Below are positions 1 through 5,254 of a DNA stretch of 5,254 nt, one piece after another. The notes under the pieces are model-generated. The model saw nothing but the letters and a program-made list of their open reading frames with translations. It did not search any database and was not told where the DNA came from. This stretch comes from an uncultured Oscillibacter sp. Its GTDB lineage: Bacteria; Bacillota; Clostridia; Oscillospirales; Oscillospiraceae. The translations under genes were made by a program, and so were the position numbers. Location: assembly GCA_905236835.1 (NCBI GenBank), contig CAJOQY010000312.1:1-5254 (forward strand), given 5' to 3'. Every line of letters begins with the position of its first letter. The first letter of the stretch is position 1.

Positions 1-48
1 GTCCGGGCATTGGGATGAGGTTCAGCAATGAAAATACCGGAGATGTTA
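1..48. other. Unassigned left edge, downstream of the lipoprotein gene
   Basis: These bases lie just past the stop of the leftward lipoprotein gene. No ribosome binding site, terminator-like hairpin with a T run, or convincing start is visible. In the rightward direction one frame stops at 29-31 after nine codons, and another stays open from the edge to 158-160. Either could be the tail of a convergent gene, but the stretch is too short to decide. Confidence 0.3.
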
Positions 49-993
49 TCAATAAGGGATCGCGTATAATATTACATCGCCGTCAGCGAGCGAGACGCCG
101 TAATCCAGAAACGGCTCTTCCCCGTCCGCGTCATAGCATAATTCATAGCCTTCTTTGACAATCGGCGAAATCTGGAATTTTTGATCGACGGCGCGGGAAT
201 AAGATTCTTGATTGTCCGCGCCGGGGTCATAGATCACAGTCAAAGTAGCGGGGACTTCCGGGGTTTCGGCGCATTCCCGCATATCCGACAGCATACGGAC
301 CGCCAGTTCGGGCCGCTCCGCGCTGTGTGAAATATTTAATACTATAACCGTCCGTTCGTCGCCGACCATGGATGTTTCTTCCGTCGAGATAATTTCCAGC
401 GTGTCGGAATCAAGGGTATATTGAACCGTACTGCCGCTTAATTCGGTGGAAACCGTTGTAATCCCGTCCTGTTCGGATATATCCGTAATCGTTTCCAGCC
501 GGGTCAGATCGGGATCGATAATGCTGTAATCTTCCGGTACGCTTTGGGTAAAATTCCCGGCGGGCATAGCGGGAAAGGCGGCGGAAAATACAAATCCGCC
601 ATTGCCGTCGGCGATGAAATAGCCCGCTCCGAGATTCCGATCCGACAGATACGCGACCAGTTCGCCCGGATATAAATCGGCAAGTTCCGTCTGATAGGGG
701 ACATAGACGAAATCTTTTTCCACATACGTTTCCCAGCTGAACGGCTCGTCATATTCGGCGGAAATCACGGCCCGCGTCAGAAAGCTGTCATAATGGGACA
801 ACAGGGTATCCACGTCATTGGCGGCCACGATCTGTTCCATTGTAATCGCGGGATAATTATTATTTTCCGCGGTTTCCCCGGCGTTATTTCGGGCGTTTCG
901 CGCCGCGCTCAGTCCGCCGCAGGCTGTCAGGATGAGGACCAGCGCCGGAACCAGCGCCGGGAGCGTCAAATATTTTCCACGCATAGTTATCAT
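49..993 (-). CDS. Predicted secreted lipoprotein with a divergent InlB-type C-terminal repeat
   Basis: No specific function is recognised. The 314-residue product begins with a lipoprotein signal peptide: a short basic start (MRGK), a hydrophobic stretch at about residues 9-22, and the lipobox LTAC with the lipidated cysteine at 25. It should therefore be exported and anchored to the outer face of the membrane. Residues 26-47 form an Asn/Ala-rich linker. Residues about 50-235 look like a mixed alpha/beta domain whose strand-rich part (about 178-222) resembles the beta-sheet region of other clostridial lipoproteins; this is a weak impression. Residues about 249-314 fit a degenerate InlB B-repeat (Listeria-Bacteroides repeat): TLTVIYDPGA at the start, VKEGYEL in the middle, a final GDVILYA strand, but without the usual GW core. 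Two in-frame ATGs lie 9 nt apart (991-993 and 982-984). The upstream GGAAAGGGG is only 3 nt from the first and 12 nt from the second, a spacing like that of ftsH, so the shorter form is a serious alternative. The gene follows ftsH by 75 nt on the same strand, has no clear promoter of its own, and ends in adjacent stops TGA TAA. Confidence 0.85.
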   Translation of the reverse strand: MITMRGKYLTLPALVPALVLILTACGGLSAARNARNNAGETAENNNYPAITMEQIVAANDVDTLLSHYDSFLTRAVISAEYDEPFSWETYVEKDFVYVPYQTELADLYPGELVAYLSDRNLGAGYFIADGNGGFVFSAAFPAMPAGNFTQSVPEDYSIIDPDLTRLETITDISEQDGITTVSTELSGSTVQYTLDSDTLEIISTEETSMVGDERTVIVLNISHSAERPELAVRMLSDMRECAETPEVPATLTVIYDPGADNQESYSRAVDQKFQISPIVKEGYELCYDADGEEPFLDYGVSLADGDVILYAIPY

Positions 994-996
994 AAA

Positions 997-1005
997 CCCC
1001 TTTCC
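997..1005 (-). promoter_or_regulatory. Ribosome binding site of the lipoprotein gene
   Basis: Read leftward this is GGAAAGGGG, a near match to the Shine-Dalgarno consensus with one G-U wobble position. It lies 3 nt before the upstream ATG and 12 nt before the second. The ftsH leader has nearly the same string (GGAAAGGAG followed by TTTAT) with 11 nt to its ATG, which mildly favours the second ATG of the lipoprotein gene. Confidence 0.6.
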
Positions 1006-1026
1006 AGTGAAGAAATCCGACGGTTG

Positions 1027-1058
1027 CGCCCCCTTTGCTGACCAAGAGAAGGGGGGCG
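1027..1058 (-). terminator. GC-rich hairpin between ftsH and the lipoprotein gene, no T tract
   Basis: CGCCCCCTTT at 1027-1036 pairs with AAGGGGGGCG at 1049-1058 to give a 10-bp stem with one G-T pair and a 12-nt loop. It starts 10 nt beyond the ftsH stop on the leftward strand. In that direction it is followed by GCAACCGTCGG and not by a run of T, so it is not a classical intrinsic terminator. It may be an RNA-stability or partial attenuation element that lowers expression of the lipoprotein gene relative to ftsH. In the rightward direction only TTT follows and no gene precedes it. The pairing is seen in the sequence; the role is inferred. Confidence 0.4.
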
Positions 1059-1068
1059 TTTCAGAGAA

Positions 1069-3444
1069 TTACACCCCGTCCTCCGGATTTTCCGGTTTTT
1101 CCAGATTGACCGCGTCCGGATTCGTCTCCGGATTTTCCGGATTTATATCCGGATTTATATCCGGGTCTATAGCGGGATTTATATCCGGATTTGTATCGGT
1201 ATCGGAATCCATATCCGCGTCAGAATCCGGGGGCGTGATTTTCTCGGAAACCATGTGAACTTTTTTCGCGGGCGCCTCGATCTGATCCGGCTGTGACGGT
1301 CTGAAACCGTCCCGCTGAATATCATTCGTATGATAATCCGCGCGATTCTCGCCGGATTCCCCGGACGCGACGGCGGAAGCATACGGGTTTTCCACTTCCG
1401 ACGGGTCCCGGCCTTCGATAATGGCGACCATTTCGCCGCCCGTAATCGTCTCTTTTTCCAGTAAATACGTGACGACTTTGTCCATATCGGCGCGGTTTTC
1501 GCGGATGGTCTCAACGGCGGACTGATAGCATTGATCCAAAATCACTTTGACGGCGCGATCCATCGCGGCGGCGGTATCCTGCGCGACATCCATTCCGTAA
1601 CCGCCGTCTAAATATTGCGAACGCCGCGAGGCCAACGCCATCATGCCGAATTCGTCGCTCATGCCGAACATCGCGACCATATTGCGGGCGACGCCCGTCG
1701 CGTCCTGAATATCCTGCGCCGCGCCGTTCGTCATTGTGTTCATGACGACTTCCTCCGCCGCGCGTCCGCCCATGGAAACCGTGATTTTCGCCATTAATTC
1801 ATCTTTTGTGCGCAATTCCGTTTTATCTTCCTCAGGCATTAACAGCGTATAGCCCAAACTGCCCTGCGTATGCGGGACAATTGTGATTTTCTGTACCGGC
1901 TCGGTATTCTTTTGGCGATAGGCCACCATCGCGTGTCCGACTTCGTGATAAGCGACTAATTTTTTTTCAAATTCCGTTAAAACGCTGCCTTTTTTCTCCG
2001 TCCCGGCAATGACTAATTCAAACGCGGCCAATAAATCCTCTTGATTGACCAGTTTGCGGCCTTTCCGGACGGCGCGCAACGCCGCCTCGTTGACGAGATT
2101 TGCCAAATCCGCGCCGACGGTTCCGGCGGTGGCCAGCGCGACTTTTTTCAAGTCAACATCTTCGCTTAATTTAATATTCCGCGTGTGGACTTGTAATGTC
2201 GCCAGCCGTCCGGCCAGATTCGGCCTGTCGATGACAATCCGCCTGTCAAATCTGCCCGGACGCAATAACGCCTGATCCAGCACCTCCGGACGGTTCGTCG
2301 CGGCTAATAATATAATTCCCTTTGTGGGGTCGAAGCCGTCCATTTCGGCCAAAAGCTGGTTTAACGTCTGTTCGCGCTCGTCATTGCCGCCCATGCGGTT
2401 GTCACGGGATTTGCCTATTGTGTCAATTTCGTCGATAAATACAATACAGGGGGCGACTTTTCCGGCTTCTTTGAACAAATCGCGCACGCGGCTCGCGCCC
2501 ACGCCCACGAACATTTCAACGAAATCGGACCCGGAAATCGAGAAGAACGGCACGCGCGCCTCTCCGGCGACGGCTTTCGCCAATAACGTCTTGCCGGTAC
2601 CCGGAGGGCCGACCAATAACGCGCCTTTGGGCAGTTTCGCGCCGATTTCCGTATATTTGCCCGGATTGTGCAGGAAATCTATAATTTCCGTGACGGATTC
2701 TTTGGCCTCGTCCTGTCCGGCGACATCGGTGAAATACACGCCCGTGGATTTTTCCATATAGATTTTAGCGTTGGCCTTTCCAACGCCGCCAATGCCGCCG
2801 ATCCCGCCGCGCTTGGCCATCCAGTTCATGAAAAGCGAGAGGGCCAGAAGCATAATAATCAGCGGCAGGAGATTGACCAGCACGATCAAAACCGGATTCA
2901 TCGGGGCCTGATAATCCTCGTTAATGCGAATATCGCCGCCGCTGTCGCGCAAAAACGCGAGTGTGGCGTCGTTGGATTCCACTTGCACGGTAAACAGACG
3001 CAACTCGGACCGCCGCGCCTGTCCGTCCGCGCCGGTATATTGATACACGGCGCGCGTATTGTCATTGGCGCGGTTGAGATTATTAAGATTAATGCCGCCG
3101 GACGCCTCGTCATTCGCCGCGTCCGCCGCGATACGGGTATAAGCGATATTATTTTTCGCCGTGAACGCGTAATCTTTCGCCGGAAGTATGATTAAAATCC
3201 GCTCGTTGTTGTCAAAATCCACGGACTCGATCATTTGATCTTCCGCCATTCGCAGAAATTCGCTGTATTCGATTTCGATGGACGAAGATTGTTTTGTGGT
3301 GTTGTTCATATAATTTCCGGCGTAGCCGAGCAGGATGGTCAGCACCAGCGCCCAGCCCACCAATTGGAACGCGCCGCGCATATTGTTGCGGTTTCGGTCG
3401 TTTTTGGGTCCATTTGGGCCTTTTTGATTGGGATTATTGTCCAT
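1069..3444 (-). CDS. ftsH: ATP-dependent zinc metalloprotease FtsH
   Basis: FtsH is a membrane-anchored hexameric AAA+ protease that extracts and degrades misfolded membrane proteins and some regulators. In the 791-residue product, transmembrane segments lie at about 25-46 and 183-207, flanking an extracytoplasmic FtsH_ext domain of about 135 residues, roughly twice the usual size. The AAA module has Walker A GPPGTGKT at 279-286, pore loop MFVGVGA from 311, Walker B IVFIDEID at 334-341, and the second region of homology [19 protein letters not shown] from 383 with arginine fingers R395 and R398. The protease domain has the zinc motif HEVGH at 500-504 (HEAGH is usual), MGGRAAEE from 558, and the probable third zinc ligand D578 in [10 protein letters not shown]. 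All catalytic residues are present. Family members are about 600-650 residues; the excess is the larger outer domain and an acidic low-complexity tail (about 681-791). AAAGGAG 11 nt upstream and the basic N-terminus before the first membrane segment support the start. A sigma-A-like promoter lies upstream. Confidence 0.98.
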   Translation of the reverse strand: MDNNPNQKGPNGPKNDRNRNNMRGAFQLVGWALVLTILLGYAGNYMNNTTKQSSSIEIEYSEFLRMAEDQMIESVDFDNNERILIILPAKDYAFTAKNNIAYTRIAADAANDEASGGINLNNLNRANDNTRAVYQYTGADGQARRSELRLFTVQVESNDATLAFLRDSGGDIRINEDYQAPMNPVLIVLVNLLPLIIMLLALSLFMNWMAKRGGIGGIGGVGKANAKIYMEKSTGVYFTDVAGQDEAKESVTEIIDFLHNPGKYTEIGAKLPKGALLVGPPGTGKTLLAKAVAGEARVPFFSISGSDFVEMFVGVGASRVRDLFKEAGKVAPCIVFIDEIDTIGKSRDNRMGGNDEREQTLNQLLAEMDGFDPTKGIILLAATNRPEVLDQALLRPGRFDRRIVIDRPNLAGRLATLQVHTRNIKLSEDVDLKKVALATAGTVGADLANLVNEAALRAVRKGRKLVNQEDLLAAFELVIAGTEKKGSVLTEFEKKLVAYHEVGHAMVAYRQKNTEPVQKITIVPHTQGSLGYTLLMPEEDKTELRTKDELMAKITVSMGGRAAEEVVMNTMTNGAAQDIQDATGVARNMVAMFGMSDEFGMMALASRRSQYLDGGYGMDVAQDTAAAMDRAVKVILDQCYQSAVETIRENRADMDKVVTYLLEKETITGGEMVAIIEGRDPSEVENPYASAVASGESGENRADYHTNDIQRDGFRPSQPDQIEAPAKKVHMVSEKITPPDSDADMDSDTDTNPDINPAIDPDINPDINPENPETNPDAVNLEKPENPEDGV
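1108..1194 (-). repeat. 12-bp tandem repeat encoding the NPDI tail of FtsH
   Basis: The coding strand repeats AATCCGGATATA with variants, giving the protein string [15 protein letters not shown] and then NPE/NPD units (residues about 751-779). The octamer TCCGGATT occurs six times on the + strand between 1081 and 1200. The preceding Asp-rich stretch ([11 protein letters not shown]) keeps a DxD rhythm. The repeat stays in frame and leaves the protease domain intact, so it is an added, probably disordered acidic tail. Confidence 0.85.
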
Positions 3445-3455
3445 TTAATGATAAA

Positions 3456-3462
3456 CTCCTTT
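3456..3462 (-). promoter_or_regulatory. Ribosome binding site of ftsH
   Basis: Leftward this reads AAAGGAG, 11 nt before the ATG at 3442-3444. It fixes the ftsH start, because no other in-frame ATG nearby has such a site. Confidence 0.8.
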
Positions 3463-3530
3463 CCGAGAAACCCGAAAAAAGACGGAACATATTAGATTTG
3501 TCCGTGATTGATTGATAAAAAGCGTATAAG

Positions 3531-3559
3531 ATTATATCATATTCTGTCCCATGCCACAA
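3531..3559 (-). promoter_or_regulatory. Sigma-A-type promoter for ftsH
   Basis: Leftward, a -35-like TTGTGG (3554-3559) is followed after exactly 17 nt by a perfect TATAAT (3531-3536), preceded by the extended -10 TG (TGATATAAT). The -35 matches TTGACA at three of six positions, and the extended -10 would compensate. Transcription should begin near 3524, giving a leader of about 80 nt before ftsH. No CIRCE or CtsR heat-shock operator is visible. Confidence 0.7.
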
Positions 3560-3622
3560 GAAAGGGGAAATCTTTTTTCGTGAAGTTTCTGTAAATTCCG
3601 CTTTTTTGTTTTCGCCGGATAT

Positions 3623-3640
3623 GCTATGATGTGTTATAAT
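3623..3640 (+). promoter_or_regulatory. Extended -10 promoter element(s) for the rlmB gene
   Basis: Two overlapping candidates lie in the rightward direction: TGCTATGAT (3623-3630) and TGTTATAAT (3632-3640), the latter with a perfect TATAAT. Neither has a good -35 at 16-18 nt; the upstream sequence is T-rich (TTTTTTGTTTT at 3602-3612). A start from TATAAT would fall near 3647. That gives a leader of about 90 nt to the ATG at 3736 but only about 8 nt to the upstream ATG at 3655, which supports the later start. Confidence 0.55.
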
Positions 3641-3647
3641 CATAACA
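3632..3647. repeat. Inverted repeat overlapping the rlmB -10
   Basis: TGTTAT-AATC-ATAACA is a perfect 6-bp inverted repeat with a 4-bp spacer. It covers the TATAAT box and reaches the expected transcription start. This position suits a repressor operator, but a palindrome of this size in AT-rich DNA could be chance, and no regulator gene is in the window. Confidence 0.4.
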
Positions 3648-3725
3648 GCGCGGCATGGTTTTCTATTATAGCGATTATCACATAAAATGGCAAGTTGAAA
3701 ATATTCCGGAAAAATCCGAAGGGAC

Positions 3726-3731
3726 GGGGGA
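3726..3731 (+). promoter_or_regulatory. Ribosome binding site of the rlmB gene
   Basis: GGGGGA ends 4 nt before the ATG at 3736 and lies within a purine-rich GGGACGGGGGA. The in-frame ATG at 3655 has no comparable site, so this motif decides the start. Confidence 0.6.
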
Positions 3732-3735
3732 TTCT

Positions 3736-4704
3736 ATGACAAACCGCGGAAACGGGCAAAAAAACAATCGGCATAAAGATTATCATCCATATGATCGGCA
3801 TGATTTCCATGAAACGCGCGAAAAAAAAGAAACGCGTGAAACGCGCGAAACGCGCGAAAAAAAAGAAGCGCGTGAAAAAAATATCCGGGCGGGGGACGGC
3901 GTCGCGGGTCGGGAAGCGGACAGGGAGGAATTTTTGTCTGAATATGAAAAGCGGAACGCGGACGCGGACGGCGTGATTGAGGGCCGGAACGCGGTTTTGG
4001 AAGCCCTGCGCGCCGGAATGAATCTGGATAAAATTTATATTCAAAAGGGACTGGAAGAAAAAGCGCTGGGGAAAATCGCGTCCGCCGGACGCGCGGCGGG
4101 CGCGGTGGTGGTGGACGCGGACAAGCGCAAACTGGACGCGATGAGCCGAACCCATGCCCATCAGGGCGTAATCGCGATGATGGCGGTTCGCGCTTACGCG
4201 GATTTGAATGATTTGTTTCAGCGCGCCGAAACGCGCGGGGAAACGCCGTTGTTTGTGATTTGCGATGAATTATCGGACCCGCATAATCTGGGCGCGGTCA
4301 TTCGTACCGCCGAATGCGCGGGGGCGCATGGGGTGATTATTCCGAAGCGGCGGAGCGCGGGTTTAAACGCCGTGACGGCGAAAGCGTCGGCGGGGGCCGT
4401 CGCGCATCTGCCGGTGGCGCGGGTGGCGAATATCCCGGCATTATTGGCGGATTTGAAAAAGCGCGGATTGTGGATATTCGGCGCGGACATATCCGGGGAC
4501 AGGGATTTATATCACGCGGATTTGAAAGGTCCGGCGGCGATCGTAATCGGCAACGAGGGAACCGGTATGACGCGGCTTGTATCGGAACGCTGTGACTTTC
4601 TGGTGAAAATTCCCATGTTTGGGCATTTAAATTCCCTGAACGCGTCCGCGGCGGCGGCTGTCATGTTATATGAGGCCGTGCGCCAGAGACACGCGTTTCC
4701 ATGA
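3736..4704 (+). CDS. rlmB: 23S rRNA 2'-O-methyltransferase, RlmB/TrmH family (SPOUT)
   Basis: The 322-residue product is a TrmH-family SPOUT methyltransferase. RlmB members transfer methyl from S-adenosylmethionine to the 2'-OH of G2251 (E. coli numbering) in the 23S rRNA P-loop. The substrate-binding L30e-like domain begins with GVIEGRNAVLEALRAG at 79-94. The knotted catalytic domain has motif 1 DPHNLGAVIRTAECAGAHGVI from 181 (N184, R190), motif 2 IVIGNEGTGM at 269-278 (E274), and motif 3 IPMFGHLNSLNASAAAAVMLYE from 292 (S300, N302). The family core is about 240-250 residues. The rest is a charged N-terminal extension (1-78), His/Asp/Arg-rich and then ETR/EKK repeats, which could bind RNA or be a neutral expansion. 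I chose the ATG at 3736 over 3655 because it has a ribosome binding site and a sensible leader. The exact target nucleotide is inferred from family resemblance, since TrmH paralogues are hard to separate by eye. The gene diverges from ftsH and is probably co-transcribed with the gene 41 nt downstream. Confidence 0.93.
   Translation: MTNRGNGQKNNRHKDYHPYDRHDFHETREKKETRETRETREKKEAREKNIRAGDGVAGREADREEFLSEYEKRNADADGVIEGRNAVLEALRAGMNLDKIYIQKGLEEKALGKIASAGRAAGAVVVDADKRKLDAMSRTHAHQGVIAMMAVRAYADLNDLFQRAETRGETPLFVICDELSDPHNLGAVIRTAECAGAHGVIIPKRRSAGLNAVTAKASAGAVAHLPVARVANIPALLADLKKRGLWIFGADISGDRDLYHADLKGPAAIVIGNEGTGMTRLVSERCDFLVKIPMFGHLNSLNASAAAAVMLYEAVRQRHAFP
3811..3882 (+). repeat. Imperfect tandem repeat in the rlmB N-terminal extension, with two A8 tracts
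   Basis: Two 36-bp copies (3811-3846, 3847-3882), each built from 18-bp halves of the type GAAACGCGCGAAAAAAAA, encode ETREKKETRETR and a diverged second copy, ETREKKEAREKN. Each copy contains an uninterrupted run of eight A (3821-3828 and 3857-3864) preceded by GCGCG. The repeat lies upstream of all catalytic motifs. Confidence 0.85.
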
Positions 4705-4745
4705 TATTGCATGAAATGAAATTATAAAACGAAAGAAGGGCGGGC

Positions 4746-5254
4746 ATGGCGGAGAAGGTGAAAGACGTGAAAAACGCGGAAAATCCGGAAAACGCGCAAG
4801 ACGCGAAACCTGAGGAACACGCGGAAACCAAGGAATATACGCTGGAAGAAATCATGGCGGAATACGGCGCGGGATTGGAGCGGAAACTGACCGAAAGCGT
4901 GGAGCCGGACGCGGCGGACAGGCCGCAGCCGTCGGCGTCCATACCGGCGCTTGATCCGATTCATCCCCCGGAGCCGGAAAAGGGGAATCCCGAAAGATCG
5001 GAAAACGCGCCGGGGAATCCCAAACGGGCGGAAAACGCGCCGGGGAATCCAGAACGGGCGGAAAACACGCCGGGGAATCCAGAAAGATCGGAAAATCCGG
5101 AAAGCGGGACGGAAAATCAAACGGGCGATACGCCGGAATCGGCGGAGGAGCAAACGGGAATCACGGCGGAAAGCGAAACGCGCGACGCGCCGGATATGCC
5201 GGTCATTCCCGCGTTTGTGTCCGATATGACGCCGTTGCGCGGTCGGACGCGGAA
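4746..5254 (+). CDS. Acidic, repeat-rich hypothetical protein (3' end outside window)
   Basis: No known family is recognised. The reading frame is open from the ATG at 4746 to the window edge (169 complete codons, no stop), so the gene is truncated by the window. AGAAGGG ends 5 nt before the ATG, and the rlmB stop is 41 nt upstream, so co-transcription with rlmB is likely. The visible part has no signal peptide, membrane segment or cysteine. It is rich in Glu, Asn, Pro and Ala and should be largely disordered. Residues 30-41 (EYTLEEIMAEYG) form a short predicted helix; similar YTLEEIxAEY strings near the N-terminus occur, from memory, in uncharacterised clostridial proteins, which is a weak hint only. 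Residues 80-119 are four copies of a 10-residue unit. From about 150 the sequence becomes less acidic (DMPVIPAFVSDMTPLRGR), perhaps the approach to a folded domain beyond the edge. Regular use of GCG, GAA, AAC and CCG codons matches the neighbouring genes and gives no sign of transfer. Confidence 0.8.
   Translation, partial: MAEKVKDVKNAENPENAQDAKPEEHAETKEYTLEEIMAEYGAGLERKLTESVEPDAADRPQPSASIPALDPIHPPEPEKGNPERSENAPGNPKRAENAPGNPERAENTPGNPERSENPESGTENQTGDTPESAEEQTGITAESETRDAPDMPVIPAFVSDMTPLRGRTR
4983..5102 (+). repeat. Four-copy 30-bp tandem repeat (GNPERxENAP)
   Basis: Four adjoining 30-bp units start at 4983, 5013, 5043 and 5073. They encode GNPERSENAP, GNPKRAENAP, GNPERAENTP and GNPERSENPE. 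They differ by only a few bases each, which suggests recent duplication by slippage or unequal crossover. The unit length is a multiple of three, so copy-number change would keep the frame of the enclosing protein. Confidence 0.92.

Noticed and set aside
932..1258. Rightward open frame with repeated SGF/ISGF units, looking like a repeat protein
   Set aside because: It is the antisense reading of the ftsH tail repeats, and no ribosome binding site or promoter precedes it. The repeat pattern comes from the 12-bp DNA repeat.
2668..3195. Rightward 175-codon frame, and similar long frames opposite ftsH and rlmB (for example 2324-2761 and 3640-4161 leftward)
   Set aside because: They are antisense shadows of genes with clear conserved motifs, lack ribosome binding sites and show no recognisable domain.
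3560..3612. T-rich runs (CTTTTTTCG and CTTTTTTG) as a terminator
   Set aside because: No stable hairpin precedes either run in either direction; only poorly matching short arms were found.
3434..3643. Leftward 69-codon frame spanning the ftsH-rlmB gap
   Set aside because: It has no ribosome binding site, contains the ftsH promoter inside it, begins in the rlmB -10 region and overlaps the ftsH start. AT-rich DNA without stops is the simpler reading.
3655..3735. Longer rlmB start at ATG 3655, adding 27 residues
   Set aside because: It has no Shine-Dalgarno sequence and lies about 8 nt from the predicted transcription start. The ATG at 3736 has GGGGGA and a normal leader.
4705..4745. Possible promoter TTGCAT / TATAAA between rlmB and the last gene
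   Set aside because: The spacer is only about 10 nt, too short for sigma-A. Co-transcription with rlmB is the simpler explanation.
3811..5102. Short regular repeats considered as a CRISPR array
   Set aside because: The units adjoin with no unique spacers, are in frame, and encode low-complexity protein.
4722..5153. Leftward open frame with Arg/Phe-rich repeats (IPRRVFRPF)
   Set aside because: It is antisense to the 30-bp repeat gene. The rightward frame has a ribosome binding site, suitable spacing from rlmB and codon use like its neighbours.

Overview
The window reads as a chromosomal, mostly housekeeping stretch from a low-GC-lineage Gram-positive bacterium, probably an uncultured member of the Clostridia (Oscillospirales-like). 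Support for this is indirect: clostridial-style FtsH motifs, a lipobox lipoprotein with a divergent InlB-like repeat, AGGAG-type ribosome binding sites, and sigma-A-like promoters in an AT-rich gap between moderately GC-rich genes. The genus cannot be named from the sequence.

Layout. Two genes are transcribed leftward: ftsH (1069-3444), then a predicted secreted lipoprotein (49-993). A 75-nt gap holding a GC-rich hairpin separates them. Two genes are transcribed rightward: an RlmB/TrmH-type 23S rRNA 2'-O-methyltransferase (3736-4704), then, 41 nt later, an acidic repeat-rich protein that runs off the right edge (4746-5254). The two pairs diverge from a 291-bp AT-rich region (3445-3735). This region carries a good leftward promoter for ftsH (spacer 17, TGnTATAAT), a rightward extended -10 for the rlmB gene, and a perfect inverted repeat over that -10.

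Roles. FtsH is the membrane-anchored AAA+ zinc protease for membrane-protein quality control. RlmB modifies the ribosomal peptidyl-transferase region. The lipoprotein and the last gene have no assignable function. Apart from divergent promoters and probable co-transcription within each pair, nothing ties the four into one pathway.

The most distinctive feature is that three neighbouring proteins each carry an in-frame tandem-repeat, highly charged, probably disordered segment: an NPDI-type acidic tail on FtsH, an ETRE/EKKE N-terminal extension on RlmB with two A8 tracts, and a 10-residue GNPERxENAP repeat in the last protein. I see no mobile element, CRISPR array, tRNA, rRNA or defence system, and no convincing evidence of a new multi-gene system.
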